Of a DNA stretch of 64,000 nucleotides, positions 33,470 through 46,300 are shown in pieces (positions within the stretch are counted from its first letter, which is position 1; each line of letters starts with the position of its first letter). The position numbers and the translations under genes were made by a program. The stretch comes from Paulinella micropora (taxonomy: Eukaryota; Cercozoa; Imbricatea; Euglyphida), in the NCBI GenBank assembly GCA_009731375.1, contig BJOX01000316.1, positions 357,325 to 421,324 on the forward strand. Direction: 5' to 3'. The notes beneath the pieces were generated by a model that was not told the DNA's origin, did no database searches, and saw nothing but the letters and a program-made list of their open reading frames with translations.

Positions 33470-33760
33470 TGGCTCGAACGCGCCTACCAGGTACCTATAG
33501 CCTGTACTTTCCAGGTAAGGCCAGATTCGAACCACTCATTTTCCCGGGAAATTTTCCGCGGAAAAAAAACAGTGGTTCGAACGTGCCCGACAGGTATCTA
33601 TAGAGTGCTATCTATGGTCAAGGACAAATTCGAACCACTCATTTTCCCGGGAAGTTTCCCGCGAAAAAAACAGTGGTTCGAACGTGCCCGACAGGTATCT
33701 ATAGAGTGCTATCTATGGGTAAGGGCAAATCCGAACCACCCACAAAAAACAGGCGGGAGG
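33470..33760. repeat. Tandem repeat, about 115-bp unit with GTGGTTCGAA inverted ends
   Basis: Three units share CAGTGGTTCGAACGTGCC, CAGGTATCTATAG, a TGCTATCTATGG segment, GAACCACTCATTTTCCCGGG and a GCGGAAAAAAAACAG link. A related degenerate unit precedes at about 33,108-33,185. The ends are inverted copies of GTGGTTCGAA, like those at 32,884-33,075. The open frames running through are repeat artefacts. 33,314-33,470 holds no recognisable feature except a CACTTGG/GGTGGTAGGTGG segment repeated in inverted form. Confidence 0.7.
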
Positions 33761-33775
33761 AGCAAGAGGGGGGGG

Positions 33776-34195
33776 NNNNNNNNNNNNNNNNNNNNNNNNN
33801 NNNNNNNNNNNNNNNNNNNNNNNNNNNNNNNNNNNNNNNNNNNNNNNNNNNNNNNNNNNNNNNNNNNNNNNNNNNNNNNNNNNNNNNNNNNNNNNNNNNN
33901 NNNNNNNNNNNNNNNNNNNNNNNNNNNNNNNNNNNNNNNNNNNNNNNNNNNNNNNNNNNNNNNNNNNNNNNNNNNNNNNNNNNNNNNNNNNNNNNNNNNN
34001 NNNNNNNNNNNNNNNNNNNNNNNNNNNNNNNNNNNNNNNNNNNNNNNNNNNNNNNNNNNNNNNNNNNNNNNNNNNNNNNNNNNNNNNNNNNNNNNNNNNN
34101 NNNNNNNNNNNNNNNNNNNNNNNNNNNNNNNNNNNNNNNNNNNNNNNNNNNNNNNNNNNNNNNNNNNNNNNNNNNNNNNNNNNNNNNNNNNNNNN
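33776..34195. other. Assembly gap (420 N)
   Basis: The second gap in the virus-to-host transition zone, entered through a G-rich run (about 33,765-33,775). Confidence 0.95.
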
Positions 34196-34906
34196 GCAGC
34201 GCCTTACCGCTCTTCCAGCCAGGGCCGCCCGCATTGGGCGCGGCAGCCTTGGTGGCGGGGCGAGTAGTAGTCTTTGCAGAGCCGCCCGCATTGGGCGCTG
34301 CAGCTCTGCTCGGACCGGCAGTGACACCGACACCACTCGTGGTGCGCGCACTTGGGCCTGTGCTTCAGAAAAAAATTCGTGGCTGGTACACACTGCAAAA
34401 ATAACAGAATTTTCCCTTGTGGGACGGGTCCGGTGCCACCGCCCACCACAAAATTTTTTATTGCAGATTCTGATAGCGCGTGGCCTGAACAGTCGAATGC
34501 CACTTTTCCCGACTTGAAAGGACCACGATCGAATGCAGGGGAAAGCCGCAAAGTTTGGCTGCAAAAAAACCCAGAATCCTGCCACCTGGAAAATCAGGTG
34601 TTTCCTGCCACCCGACGCCACCCGACGTGATACGGCCGAAACAGGCAACATCAGGTGACATTTCTGCATTGCCAAAATCGCCCCCGCTATTGCCTTTTTG
34701 CACAGGTGGCACCGGTGACAGCAAAAATGCATATAACACCGCTGGTGGCACCACCGACGGTAATTACACTAGTTGTGGATGTGGATAACCAAATGCCATT
34801 TTTCCTTGTACGGATCGGGACAAAAAGGCAATAGATTATCCCACTAGGGCAAAAATGGCATTTTGTTTTATCAGGCCTATCGATAATATTTTTAAAAATA
34901 TTTATG
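34196..34906. repeat. Transition sequence with two CCGCCCGCATTGGGCGC copies and more GGACAAAAAGGCA motifs
   Basis: GCCGCCCGCATTGGGCGC occurs at about 34,226 and 34,281. An open frame ending at 34,404 is repetitive Ala/Leu/Pro and not convincing as a gene. The motif CGGGACAAAAAGGCAATA at about 34,827 is identical over 18 bp to one at about 31,720, and inverted relatives occur at 34,685 and 34,850. The sequence then passes without a gap into CATA microsatellite, so this piece joins viral-type and host-type DNA. Confidence 0.5.
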
Positions 34907-35138
34907 TACATAAATACAGGAATACGCACACACACATACATGCATACATACAAGCATACATGCATACATACATACATACACATACATATATATATACATA
35001 TATAAATACATGCACACACACACACACATAATACATATTTATATACATAAATACATAATTATAAATACGTAATACATACATACATACATACATAAATACA
35101 TACATACATACATACGTACATGCATACTCTCTTTCTCT

Positions 35139-35229
<91 letters not shown>

Positions 35230-35375
35230 TTCACCTTTCAATGCATGCATTGAAATTTCAATGCAGTATACATACAAGCACACATAATACAAGCACACAT
35301 ACATACAAGCACACATACATAAATACATAAATACATACAAGCACACATACATACATACAAGCATACATGCGTACA

Positions 35376-35412
<37 letters not shown>

Positions 35413-35536
35413 ATACATACACACACATATATATATATATATATGTATATACATATATACTTAAATACATAATTATAAAATACGGTAATACATACATACA
35501 TACATAAATACATACAGACATACATACGTACACGCA

Positions 35537-35634
<98 letters not shown>

Positions 35635-35640
35635 TCAGGT
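34907..35640. repeat. Duplicated microsatellite block (CATA)n-(CT)n-(CA)n
   Basis: Two successive blocks (about 34,907-35,230 and 35,268-35,632) have the same order: CATA/TACA repeats, a long CT run and a CA run. A TGCATTGAAA satellite piece follows each one. All open frames here are simple-repeat artefacts. Confidence 0.9.
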
Positions 35641-35900
35641 TTCAATGCATGCATTGAAATTACAATGCAGTATGCATTGAAATTTCAATGAATACGTTGA
35701 AATGACTGTTCAGCTTTGAATACATGCATTGAAATTTCAATGCAGGGTGGATTGAAATCCCCATGCATGCATTGAAATTAATGTAAAAGCTTTCAATGCA
35801 TGCATTGAAATTTCAATGCAGGATACATACATACATTGTATAAGGGTGTGTGATAGGATACTATGTATGTATGTATGAATGCAATTTGCATTGAAATTTG
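35636..35900. repeat. Palindromic satellite ATGCATTGAAATTTCAATGC, first cluster
   Basis: Copies of TGCATTGAAA and its complement TTTCAATGCA, arranged as self-complementary units. Further clusters lie at 37,742-37,850, 38,555-38,690 and 49,790-50,280. Confidence 0.85.
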
Positions 35901-36271
35901 TTGGTCTCTTTCCGTCAAATTTGATGCAGGTACTGGATGTCACAAGTTACTGGGAAGAAAAGAGCGTCGCAGGGTTTTTGCAATTGCCCCTGCTTGAAAT
36001 GCAAAAACAAGCGACGCATGTCTTACTCCGCTATGTAAGCCAGACTTGCCCTTGTTAATTGTTACTGTCTGTAACTTGTGTTGTGTATTTGTTTTCATAG
36101 GCGGAGGCATGTGAAGAAGCACGGTGTTTTTATGCAAAGCTCTCCGCACAAGCAGAAGAGGAAAACTGGTTCCGTGCAGCGCCAGTTGCCGTACAAGCCT
36201 AAACGGCGCCGCATGTTTTCTTCAATTAAACCAGTAGCAGACGATTCAGGGGGAAGTGATGAGGGACACGC

Positions 36272-36302
<31 letters not shown>

Positions 36303-37741
36303 CAGACGATTCAGGAGGAAGTGATCAGGGAGACGCTGGAGAGAGAGAGAGAGAGCAGACGATTCAGGAGGAAATGATCAGGGAGACGCTGGCGATGATG
36401 ATGACCACAAAGACGAAGCGGGCGCTCGCCATGATGTTGAAGCACAAAACGAAGAAGAGGAGGGTTTGGGACAACCCGGCAGCGATCCAGACAGCAGTTC
36501 ACATGATTCATCTGGCTCTGACACTGACAGTAGCCAGGAAGCCCAAGGTGGTGGGTTGGGGAGACAGGCCCGGACGGATGCACGGACCGACTCCATTCTC
36601 GGGCAGGTGTTTGTCACAGACTTCGGCCCCGAAGCGGACCGTATCACGGTTGCACATGTTGCAGTATGTCTACTGCAACTGATAAAGGACCACCGAGCAT
36701 CGTATAACTTGATGAACTCTGTTTATTCTTTAGTAACGCAGCTGGTTACACCGCCTCCGGAAGCTAGTTATTGGAAAAGAATACGTGGTCTGCTGAAGTG
36801 TTCGCAAGCGCCAGTGACGTCGTACCTGAGGTGTTCCAGAGATTGTAGCGTAACGCGTGTGGAAGATGCGGACGGGGATTGCAAGAACGGGCATCCGCTT
36901 CGTCCCGAACGTGTACACGTCGCGGCGCTGCAGCCACAAGTAGAGGCACTTGCGGGGACGCGCTCATGGGCAGAGATCACAGCTGCCGTAACACAACACA
37001 CTATCAGCTCTGCGGGAAGCAGTGCTTTCTGTTGCATCAAATGTTCACCTCGGTACTGGGAAAAGGTATTGTCTGCTTGCCCTTCTGGCGTGGTCACTAT
37101 ACCTATACTCTTGGGGTCAGACGGGGTGCCTCTGACACATGGTAAATTTGTCGCAAACCGCCCTGTATGGCTGAACACACTGCGCAACCTTGCAGTATCT
37201 CAAGGGAGCAGAGAGCAGGAGTGGGTCGGCAGCTTATTGGGGGGCCCGACGTTACCGCCAAGTCTGCGAACCAGCTTCGGCCCCGTAAGAAGGCAACTAG
37301 CCAACCTCTGCAACCCGTTCCCATGTGTGGATAAAGATGGCGAAGAGCGAGAATGCAGGGTGGTATTGCTCGGGGTGTCGGGAGACGGGCAAGGCATCAA
37401 GAAGCTGTCAGGTTCCACTTGGAACGGGCAGTGGTCCTGCCCGACCTGCCAAATGCAGTTTGAGACGTTTCTCCGCCGCAGCGTAACACCCGACTTTAGA
37501 GTTTTTTTACCTCCAGGTGACGCGCTACGAACAGACGCCCGTTTCGGACCACCTTGCACGCTGCCACGCCCGGAACTGAAGACGCATGCTTGGCACGAAC
37601 GTCATGCAGCAAGGGTGCATGAAGCAAATCAGGCACTCAGGCCTGGCCAGCGGGCGCGGCACTCACGAGGTCATCACTAGCGTCGTCTTACCCAGCTGCA
37701 ATCAGAAACGCTTTGGCTAAATCTAGGAATTAATATCTTGC

Positions 37742-37850
37742 CTGCATTGAAATTTCCACGCATGCATTGAAGTCACTGCGAAATCTTTAATACATGCATT
37801 GAAATTCCAATGCATTCTGCATTGAAATTTTAATGCATGCATTGAAGTCA
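37742..37850. repeat. TGCATTGAAA satellite cluster inside transposase intron 2
   Basis: Several alternating copies of GCATTGAAATT and AATGCATGCATTGAA fill the intron between 37,669 and 37,904. Confidence 0.8.
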
Positions 37851-38554
37851 CTTGCAAATTTCCGTGCACTCTTTACTAAAACAGTTGCTGTTATACTGTG
37901 CAGGTGTTAAGTTCCGCGGCGCTTTGAGTGGTGTAACTGATTTTGACGTCATACGAGGCACTTACCCTGACAACATGCACTTGTTATGGAATATGTTCCA
38001 GCACCTCATCCAGACCACCTGGCTTTGGCAGCCAGGAGTTTTGAAGTCGAAAGGTGTGAATATCCAGCCTTTGCCTCCATTTGTGGCGCGAGATAAGCAA
38101 GCTGGTGAATCAGACCAGGTCTACGCCGCAGCCATCCAGAGGGAGGAAGCAGCTTACCAAGTCCAAGCCAATGCTGTTCAAGCGTGCATGGACTTGTACG
38201 CTCTCTTTGGACTCGATGAGGATGCAAGGTACGAAGTCTGCCGTCGATTCAAGAGCATCCGAACACTTCCTCGTCAAATCGGCACAGGTTCCCCGTACAA
38301 GAATTTCGGATTTTTCAACATCGCCAGCGCCCACTTCATTTTGCAATACTGCAGCTGGATCTATGATGACGTACCAGGCGGCCATGCACCAGCCCAATTG
38401 GAAATTATCAAGAAGATGTTCAGTCTTGCCAAGTTAGTCTCGCGAAAAAGTCTGTGTCACGTGGATAGGGGCTTGAGAGATTACATAGTTCGACAGGTCC
38501 ATAACACAAGCATATGGGCATTGAAACTTCAGTGATGCTTGAATTTAAGTTTCT

Positions 38555-38690
38555 ATGCGAGCATTGAAATTTCAATGCAGGCATTGAAAATACATGCATT
38601 GGAAATACAATGCATGCATTGAAAATCCAATGCATGCATTGAAAATCCAATGCACCAATTGAAATTTCAATGCATGCATTGATACAACCC
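38555..38690. repeat. TGCATTGAAA satellite cluster inside transposase intron 3
   Basis: About ten short copies (GCATTGAAAATCCAATGCAT type) fill the intron between 38,496 and 38,733. Confidence 0.8.
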
Positions 38691-39824
38691 TCAGACTCTT
38701 TATGCTAACTGTCTTTAAACTCCCTGTTGTAGGTGGTAGAAATTGCGGCTGGGCTGCCCAAAACAGAGCATTCGTACTGGCTGCACCAGTTCTGTTGTAG
38801 AGTTCTTGTGCACATGAGAGATTGGGGCCCTCAACCGGAAGTGCAAGCTTTTGATCTGGAACACCAAGGAGGAGAACTCAAGAAGCAAGTGCACAATCTG
38901 AAGCAATCGGAGGACACTTTCATGAACCGTTGGAGTAATGCGGCACCAATGTGAACCTTGCCCAACTTGCGCCAGGCAAATCTTGACGTCAAGGATAAGC
39001 TGATCATGCCAGGCTTCCGTTCTTGCAAGAAGAACCTCAGCTACGCATGCAACGTCGAACTCAAAGACGTCGTTAACAACCTGATTTTCAGCCGAGTGCT
39101 CTTGCCGAAACCAAGGCATTTCGTGGAGATGCAGGAGTTTATGGACAGCTGCTGGAGGCAGCTACCGGGTTGGCAAGGGTTGGGTCAGCGTCCAGTACTG
39201 ACCGCAGCAAACATCAAATTAGCAAAGTTTATGAGGTGCAAGGGATTCCTGATGAAGTCAACCATGTCTGTAAGGGGTGAGCGCTTTGGGGGTGGCTGCT
39301 GCTTTGTCACTGTTGAGAATATCAAGCAGACGTTCCCTCGCCGCTGCTGGGGAGTTACAGTGGCAGGCAGTTACGCAGCTGCAGAACACTGGTATGCTCA
39401 CATTGCGTATAATGGATACGCATGTGATTTGGCGAGAGTGGAACTTTTGCGCGCAAGAAAGCAAGATGATCACTTGTGGGTGTGCGATACATTCCCTCTC
39501 CAACCATCCCTGACTTTTGTTCCTGTCAGCTTTCTTGACATTCCTTGCATCGTCGCTCCGGTTCCGATCACACACACTCGATTCTATTTCATGGAATCAG
39601 ATATTAGTGATTATCTGCCACCGGAATTGAAAGAAGAAATCGATCGTCATGAAGGAGAAGAAGATGACGAATAGAAAGAATGCGTCGCAGAGGAAGAAAA
39701 TGATGACAGAAATGAAGACGGAGTGGAGAAATCATCAAACAAATTACAAAGTTAATTTACTGACTCGTTAAACGTGTTATTTACTTACTAGTTCAAGGCG
39801 TTCTTGGTATTAAATTATTACACT

Positions 39825-39954
39825 TGTCGGCCGGCCCGTACATTACATAGTGGCATCAAGTGTTGTCCGGCTTGTCGTTACTTGACTCTTATGCTTGGTC
39901 TGCCCCTCTACAGTTGAGGTACGACTAAGTGTCAGAGTAGCTGTTCCGGTTACA
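39825..39954 (+). repeat. 5' LTR (130 bp)
   Basis: TGTCGGCCGG...GGTTACA. It matches the 3' LTR except at about two positions near the TGTTGTC(C/A)G(G/A)C segment. Unusually short for a 9.95-kb element. Confidence 0.93.
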
Positions 39955-39956
39955 CC

Positions 39957-39969
39957 TGGAGCCACTAAC
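39957..39969 (+). promoter_or_regulatory. Primer-binding site
   Basis: TGGAGCCACTAAC directly after the 5' LTR; TGG pairs with a tRNA CCA end. Which tRNA is not determined. A perfect-looking hairpin GCTTTTCGTGA/TCACGAAAAGC follows at 39,995-40,019 in the leader; the rest of the leader to 40,321 has no other evident feature. Confidence 0.65.
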
Positions 39970-40321
39970 AAAAATTGAACGGGGTTTTGCTTTTGCTTTT
40001 CGTGAGGTTCACGAAAAGCTCAAGTTCTCACGTTTTTCTTGCCTTGTTTTTCTTGAGGTTTTGACACCTCGGAATTTCCGACAGAAAAGGGTGTTGACTT
40101 TTTTCAAGTTTTGCTTTAGACAATTGAGCTCTCCTTAGGGGGAGAGGGATAGAAACAGATTGTGTGTGAGGTGTAGGAGCACGCACATTTGTTTTTTATT
40201 CGGTTGGAGGAAACAGGTGTCACCAGCATAACTCATAAGCTGTGTGTGGAGCAGTTGTGTGTGAGTGCTGTGTGTGTCATTTGTTGCTTTCTCACATCTC
40301 TCTTCTCTTTCTCATTTCGAT

Positions 40322-43300
40322 ATGTTACCACGTGAGAATAGGAGGAGGATGTTGACAGCAAGCAGCCCTTATTCTACACCAGCGTATACTAGGGGGGGTG
40401 GGTCTTTGGTACCTTCCTCTCTTGGTACACGTTTTATGGGGGCAGGAGCCCTCACAGCGTCGAGTTCGTCGACAACAGGGGGAACACCTCCCTCTTTGCA
40501 CTTCATCTCTGCTCGTCTGGAAGACGATTTGAAGACGATGTGGCAGTTTCGTCTCACAGGTGATAGTTGGGCGGACCAGTTACCGTCCACAAAGGCATTG
40601 CAGACGGTCAGACAATGCATTAATGCTATCTCGCCTGGTTCGACGAGGAACGTGTGGGACACACTTGTGATCGGACGCACCACAGTGGCCAATGTTATGG
40701 TGGCAGCAGAGATGGTGGTTCAGATTGCAGAAGCTGTGGGCATGGGGACCCACTACTGGACGCCTGAGAGGCTGGATGCGTCCAGATTGATGGCATCAAC
40801 GGAGGGAATGGTCGATCTCAATATAGCGAGGTTGGGACAAGTCCAAGCTGAAGCCTGGGGCACCACTGCCATGGCTGGAGACCTTTCTCGTGACTTTGTC
40901 AAACGTCACGGACAGCCTGTGTACGACTTGGTTGGCTGTTGGCCGTCTTGGGATGTCTTGGATCAAGGGCATCCAAGATGGACTGAAGTGCAAAAGTTTG
41001 CTCAGTTTCACAGTCAGGTTTGGGCCAGAGTGTCACCCACTGTGCACGCAATGGGCAACTTTATTTTTCGGCCCAAGAGTGGTGTTGGGGCTAAAGTGCT
41101 CTCAATAGACGACGTGTTCACGCCCATTTTCGACGCAATGGATGGCTTCTGGGACAAGGCAGTCTCAGGGACAAAGCCCACTTGGGCTACAGCGGGATCG
41201 TCTGAAAATCTCGTCACGTTGGAACGATTGCTGGTAGTGGATGCCATCGTTTATATGGCCAAAGCTTTTTATCATTTTGCTGTGGCTTGGGATGGCCAGG
41301 CAGAACGACGAAAGCTTGCGGTTTCGTCATGGAACCGTAAGATGGAAAAGAACGACGAGGAACGACGTCGTACTATTGAACGTCACCAGAAGGATGTGGA
41401 CCGCCTTCTGGGTGACCAGAAGGCTTTTGCTCTGGACAATCAGAAGGTTGCAATTCCTAGGCATATCTCTGAGCTTCGTATGTGGCTGACAGAGGTACGT
41501 CGGGTCTGTCGTTCAGCTAACATTTATACGCCTGAGGATGTGGCCATAGTGGCTGATAGGTTCTTTCGTTGTCAGTCATCGGTGGACAACGAATGGCTTA
41601 TGCAAAGCGAGGTGTGGGCAGCTTTTTGGGGAAAGCTGCAGTCTACTCGGTTCGACGCCATGTGTGTCGATAGTATTGGTCTGATGCTCGCAGAGAAGAT
41701 GGGCTACCATGTTTTTGCCTCTAAGTCACAGGAGGTCAGTCAGCTGCAGGCGGAGGTCAAGTGGATGGTGAATAAGAAGCCTGTACTCCACTACATGTTC
41801 CAGAGGATAATGGACATGGTGATTATGCTCACACCTGCAGAAGCCTTCAAATTGACGGCTGTGGCATTGTTCGATCTGAACAATCAAGTCTTTATTAAGA
41901 TGGCGAAAGAGATTCAGACGGACACAGAGGTATGGGAATACCTCCTCAAGGGTACTGGACAGTCTACCCCTGAGGCCAGTCCGGAGATATGGAACGTGGA
42001 TGAAGACGTGTTGGGGAAAGTCATGCGTCGAGTCCAGAAAACCATCATCGATGAGTGGAAGTGGTCGGGTCCGAGGTCAGGGACTCCCACTCAAGGTAAT
42101 CAGAACCAGGGGGGAGGGGATGGTGCGGGACCATTCGAGCCCGGGGATGAAGTTTATTGGGGCCAGGGGTACTCGCGCAGGGGACCTCAGTTCTATGGTC
42201 AGAGACCCCAAGGGGGGCCGGGGCAAGGTCGTCAACGGTTCCAGAGGTCATACTACAACCCCAGGGTGCATAGGCCGTTGTGCATGAAGAAGGCGGGAGC
42301 CTTGTGGCTCAAATCGGGAGCAATGTGCAAGAGCAATTGCCAGAATTTTCATCCTGAAGGCTGGGATGACTCGGTGCAGAAGGAAGTCTTGAGGAAGGTA
42401 CGCTACGACTATCCAGTGGGTCCCTTCCATGGCTTGTTGAATACGAATAAGTATTCGCAGGAGCTCAAGAACCTTCAGGATCGTGATCGGAAGGCATACG
42501 ATCAGAAGGGATGGACGGATCCTGGTGAGGCACCTTATTTGAAGGGTGAATGGGAAAAGTTCAGGGTATGGAACCCTCTCACTTCAGATGGCGGCGACGC
42601 ACCGGCGTCTATGGGAAGAGATATCCCGGGCAGGCACGGGAATGAATCCGTGGACCCCTCATGGAATTTACGGGGGTCATCGGATGCGTCCTCAGCAAGG
42701 TCGGCTGCTAGTTCTTCGTCGAGCTCGTCGTCTAGTTCGAGCGATCGGTCGGATCGAGGGCACCTTGACAACCGACGTAGTCGTTCAAGGTCAAGAGATC
42801 GTCGTAGTGATCGTGAGGTCACTCATGTATCGGGCGGTCGTCATTACGACGAGAGGGATGAAGCCCGAGACCGACGAGGATACGATCGAGGAGGGCATGT
42901 TCGTGGCGGATACGACCGAGGACGACGCGATTCACGGAATCGAGATAGGTCACCGGAGCGGAGCCGAGATCGATCTCCACCGCGACGTCGGGGAGGGCGT
43001 TCAGATTCACGGGAACGTCCCAACTCAAATCGGAGCCCGCAGTGGGGCGGCAATCAGGGTAGTTCCCTTTTTCCTAATGCAAATGTGTATGGGGGGGGTG
43101 CGGGAACTTTTCCCTCATCGCATATGCAGCAGGCGGGAGCAGGTGCTTACTATGCGGGTCCAGCTCCGGGGCAGCAGTTACCAGTAGGCTACGGGCAGCC
43201 GATGCAGCAGCAGTTCTACCAAGGGCAGCCACAGCAGCAGGTGGTTGCTTATGGGGGACAGTCTTACATCCCTCCAGCACCAATCTTGCCTGCTCCTGGT

Positions 43301-46300
43301 ATGCCGATGGGAGGCGGTCAGGGGACCGTCGGAGGGCAGATGCCTCCGCAGCAACAAGTCCAGGGTATGGCGTTTGGTATAACGCTAGTGGACATGTTGG
43401 TGAATGTGCAGGGCAAAGCATTAATGCAAGTGCGGGGCCAGGGATCCCAGGAGGCAATCCCAGCGCCTGACTCGGAGGTCGGGAGGGAGAATAAGTCGGG
43501 TGAGTTGCCTGTCGGCCACGGAGGCGACATGGTTACTCATGACCTGCGATTTGATGATAGGACACGCGTGGTAACGCGGGGAGTCCAGGAAGCTACGGAC
43601 GCGGTGGCCTTGGAAGGCCAGGATGGACAGAATGAGCAGGTTGAGGACCTTGATAGTCACAGGGACACTCTATGTCCGGTGATGAATAAAGGCACGGACC
43701 TTAATGTGGAGTTAGCGTCGGAGGCGCTTGATAGTAAATATTTTGGTGGTTATGAAGCACTTTCAGCGGACGGGTGTGGCCCGGGGAAAGCTGAATTGCC
43801 TTTATTATTCACTAAAATTTTTATTGAGGATGTACAGCAGGAATGCATTGTGGGCAATGATACAATGGCATCTCTGAATGTACTCGGGAAGGAATTTATT
43901 GAACTATGGAGCAGGGAACCATGGTTTAGACACGGGTTTCGGCCGTGTCGGTTGAGGATCAAGGGAGTGGGAGGCATGACCGGGGTCTCAGGGTCAGTCA
44001 TGCTTACGTTCCTTTTGAAAGACGGGAAGTCTTTCTCTCATCGGTTTTGGGTCGTCCCAGCCTTTGCTGGTGGTCTCCTGTTGGGGCTGCGGAACCTCAG
44101 ACGAATGCACGCTCGGATTTATACGGATCTGAACGTGGTGCAGTACGGTGGATCCGAGGTGGCTCCGCGGTACGAGGTAGTACCGTATGAACCTTTACGG
44201 CGGGAAGGCCAATGTGCGGTAGCGCACGATTTGGATGTGAGTGTCTCACCAGTCATGCGCGCTGACTGGGGGTGGACAAAGGTGGTGTCCGAGGGCACGG
44301 AGCCTTCGGTCACACCCCACATTCAGGAGCCTGTAACAGCCTCGTTCTTCCATGTATGCACAGTAGAGTCGGGGGACTCTGGGGAAGCAAGTGTGGTTGC
44401 TGACAATTCTGACGACAAGATACAGGAGACGGAATATGTCATGACCACAACCTTTGGCTGGGCCTACAGGGACCCACGCGACGTGAGGGTCGTGAACGTG
44501 GACTGTAGGGATTCCGCAAAGGATGAGGCGGTAGTGGCCGCGATAGACGCGAGGTTGGAACACCTCTACGCAGCAAAAGCGGAATTGTTGCGGGGTACGA
44601 TTGCGGGCATGGAGGATGCCGGTGATCAGCATGTCTATATAGATGTGCATTCGACCACGACGTCTCATGTGGTTTGGAATGTTACCCAACATAAGCTGCC
44701 GGTCAAGCAGCCTAAGCCGATCGTAGAAGCCTTCTTGAAGAGTCACTGGGATGATAATTTGTTTTTCCCTAAGGGAGTCAAGGCCATTAAGGAGGTCTTG
44801 AAAAACAGGCTATCGGTGGATGATTTCACTATAGTCATCCCAGTGGGAACTCGGACGGAAATGTGGTGGCAGGATATAGAGGATCATCTTATTGATGACC
44901 CGGTCCCGATCCCACATAGAGGCCATAAGCTGGTCTTGGCTTTACGATTGGGGACGAAGGAGAAGGCGTTGGCTTATGGGGCCAAGTTAATGCAACGTGA
45001 GATGGCGGATGTGAGAAAGCAAGCCTTCTCTTGGATATCGGGTATATATCACCGCACGCATGCAATGCAATATGCCATTATCATAGATCATGTGGCACAG
45101 CTTGCCCAGTGGAGAGGCAAGGAGGAAACTAGGTACCATGGGACGATGGTACGTGAGGATGAGCGGCCTATTCCGATGGAGGATGTGGCGCAGTTATCAC
45201 GTAAGGCCTCTCATAAGGAGATTGAGGAGGCTAGGATAGCCGCGGAAAAGGCTATTGCGGAGAAATATAGTACTTGGGAAGGTACTATGAAGGAGCGAGA
45301 TGCCCTCAAGGGTATCTTGGAGAATAATATGGAGGTATTTGGGCCTCTTGAGGCGGGCTCTGTTCGGGGTTACGAGGCTAACTTTGGACGGAAGCTGGGT
45401 GAAGACGTGGTGGGTCACAGGAGACCGTCACGTATGAGCTATCACGAGGATCGGATGGCTCGGGAAATCACTCAGGAGCTTTTGGAGAAGGACATCATTG
45501 AGGCACGCTTATCGGAGGTGTCTTCACCTGTGCGTATGGCGCCCAAGCCGGATGGGTCCTTACGTATGTGTATCAATTACTATAGGATCAATAAGATTCT
45601 GAAGCAGATCGAGACACCGGTACCGGATCTCAGGAAGGGGATCAACCGGCTCAAGCATGCGAAGGTGTATACTACGCTTGATCTTAAGAGCGGGTTTTGG
45701 CAAATCCCTCTTAATGAGTCATGTCGGTATCTCACAGCGTTTATGGTCGGAATGACTACATACGTGTGGAAGGTATTACCGATGGGTCTTAAGTGCTCTC
45801 CGGGTCTATTTCAGCATGCTATGACTAAGATGCTGGGGAAGGAGTACGACGATGAGGCGACGGTGGTTCGTCTTGGGTCGACGGAGGATTATGCTTTCTG
45901 TTACATAGATGATATTATCATTTATTCAGAGAGTATGGAGAAACACGTGGAACACGTGCAGGACGTCTTGCGACGTATAAGCGCGTTTGGATTGCGCTTG
46001 AATGCACAGAAATGTGACTTCGCACAAAGAAAGATACAGTACCTGGGATATGAGATCTCAGAGGGTCGGTGTGCGATTGCATATGAAAAGAGGAACTATG
46101 TAGCGTCTATGCCGATGCCAAAGACTCGGACGGACTTACATTCCTTTATATCGCTGGCTCAGTATTATGGTGAATTCATTCCGGGGTTTGCGGAAAGAGT
46201 AGCGGTGGTCAGGAAATTCCTGAAGCAAGGGGTCGGGGACGACCCATGGCCGGAGGAAGTCACGAGAGTGATAGCGGAGCTCAAGGATGAGATCGCTAAA

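Larger units (their letters stand above)
35937..39674 (+). mobile_element. CACTA/EnSpm-like (Tnp2-type) transposase gene, multi-exon, probably decayed
   Basis: Exon 1 (35,937-36,034) encodes GFCNCPCLKCKNKRR and joins exon 2 (from 36,101; AT/GTAAGC to TTTTCATAG) to give RRHVKKHGVF, the CPC..C.N...HV.KHGF pattern of the transposase-associated domain. Exon 2 runs to 37,669 with GVSGDGQGIKKLSGSTWNG and a CPTC pair. Exon 3 (37,904-38,496) begins with GVKFRGALSGVTDFDVIRG and DNMHLLWNMFQHL, the Tnp2-like GVKG...FD....DYMH..L block. Exon 4 (38,733-39,674) follows a TGCTAAC branch site and TTGTAG. Phases agree at all three joins. Damage: GA-repeat expansions near 36,275-36,355 shift the frame, and TGA at 38,952-38,954 interrupts exon 4. 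Terminal inverted repeats were not found. Confidence 0.65.

Noticed and set aside
32927-34267. 446-codon frame running through two gaps
   Set aside because: Open only because N are translated as unknown residues; the remainder is inverted-repeat DNA.
34684-35700. Tyr/Cys/Met/Val-rich frames
   Set aside because: Translation of CATA/TATG microsatellites.
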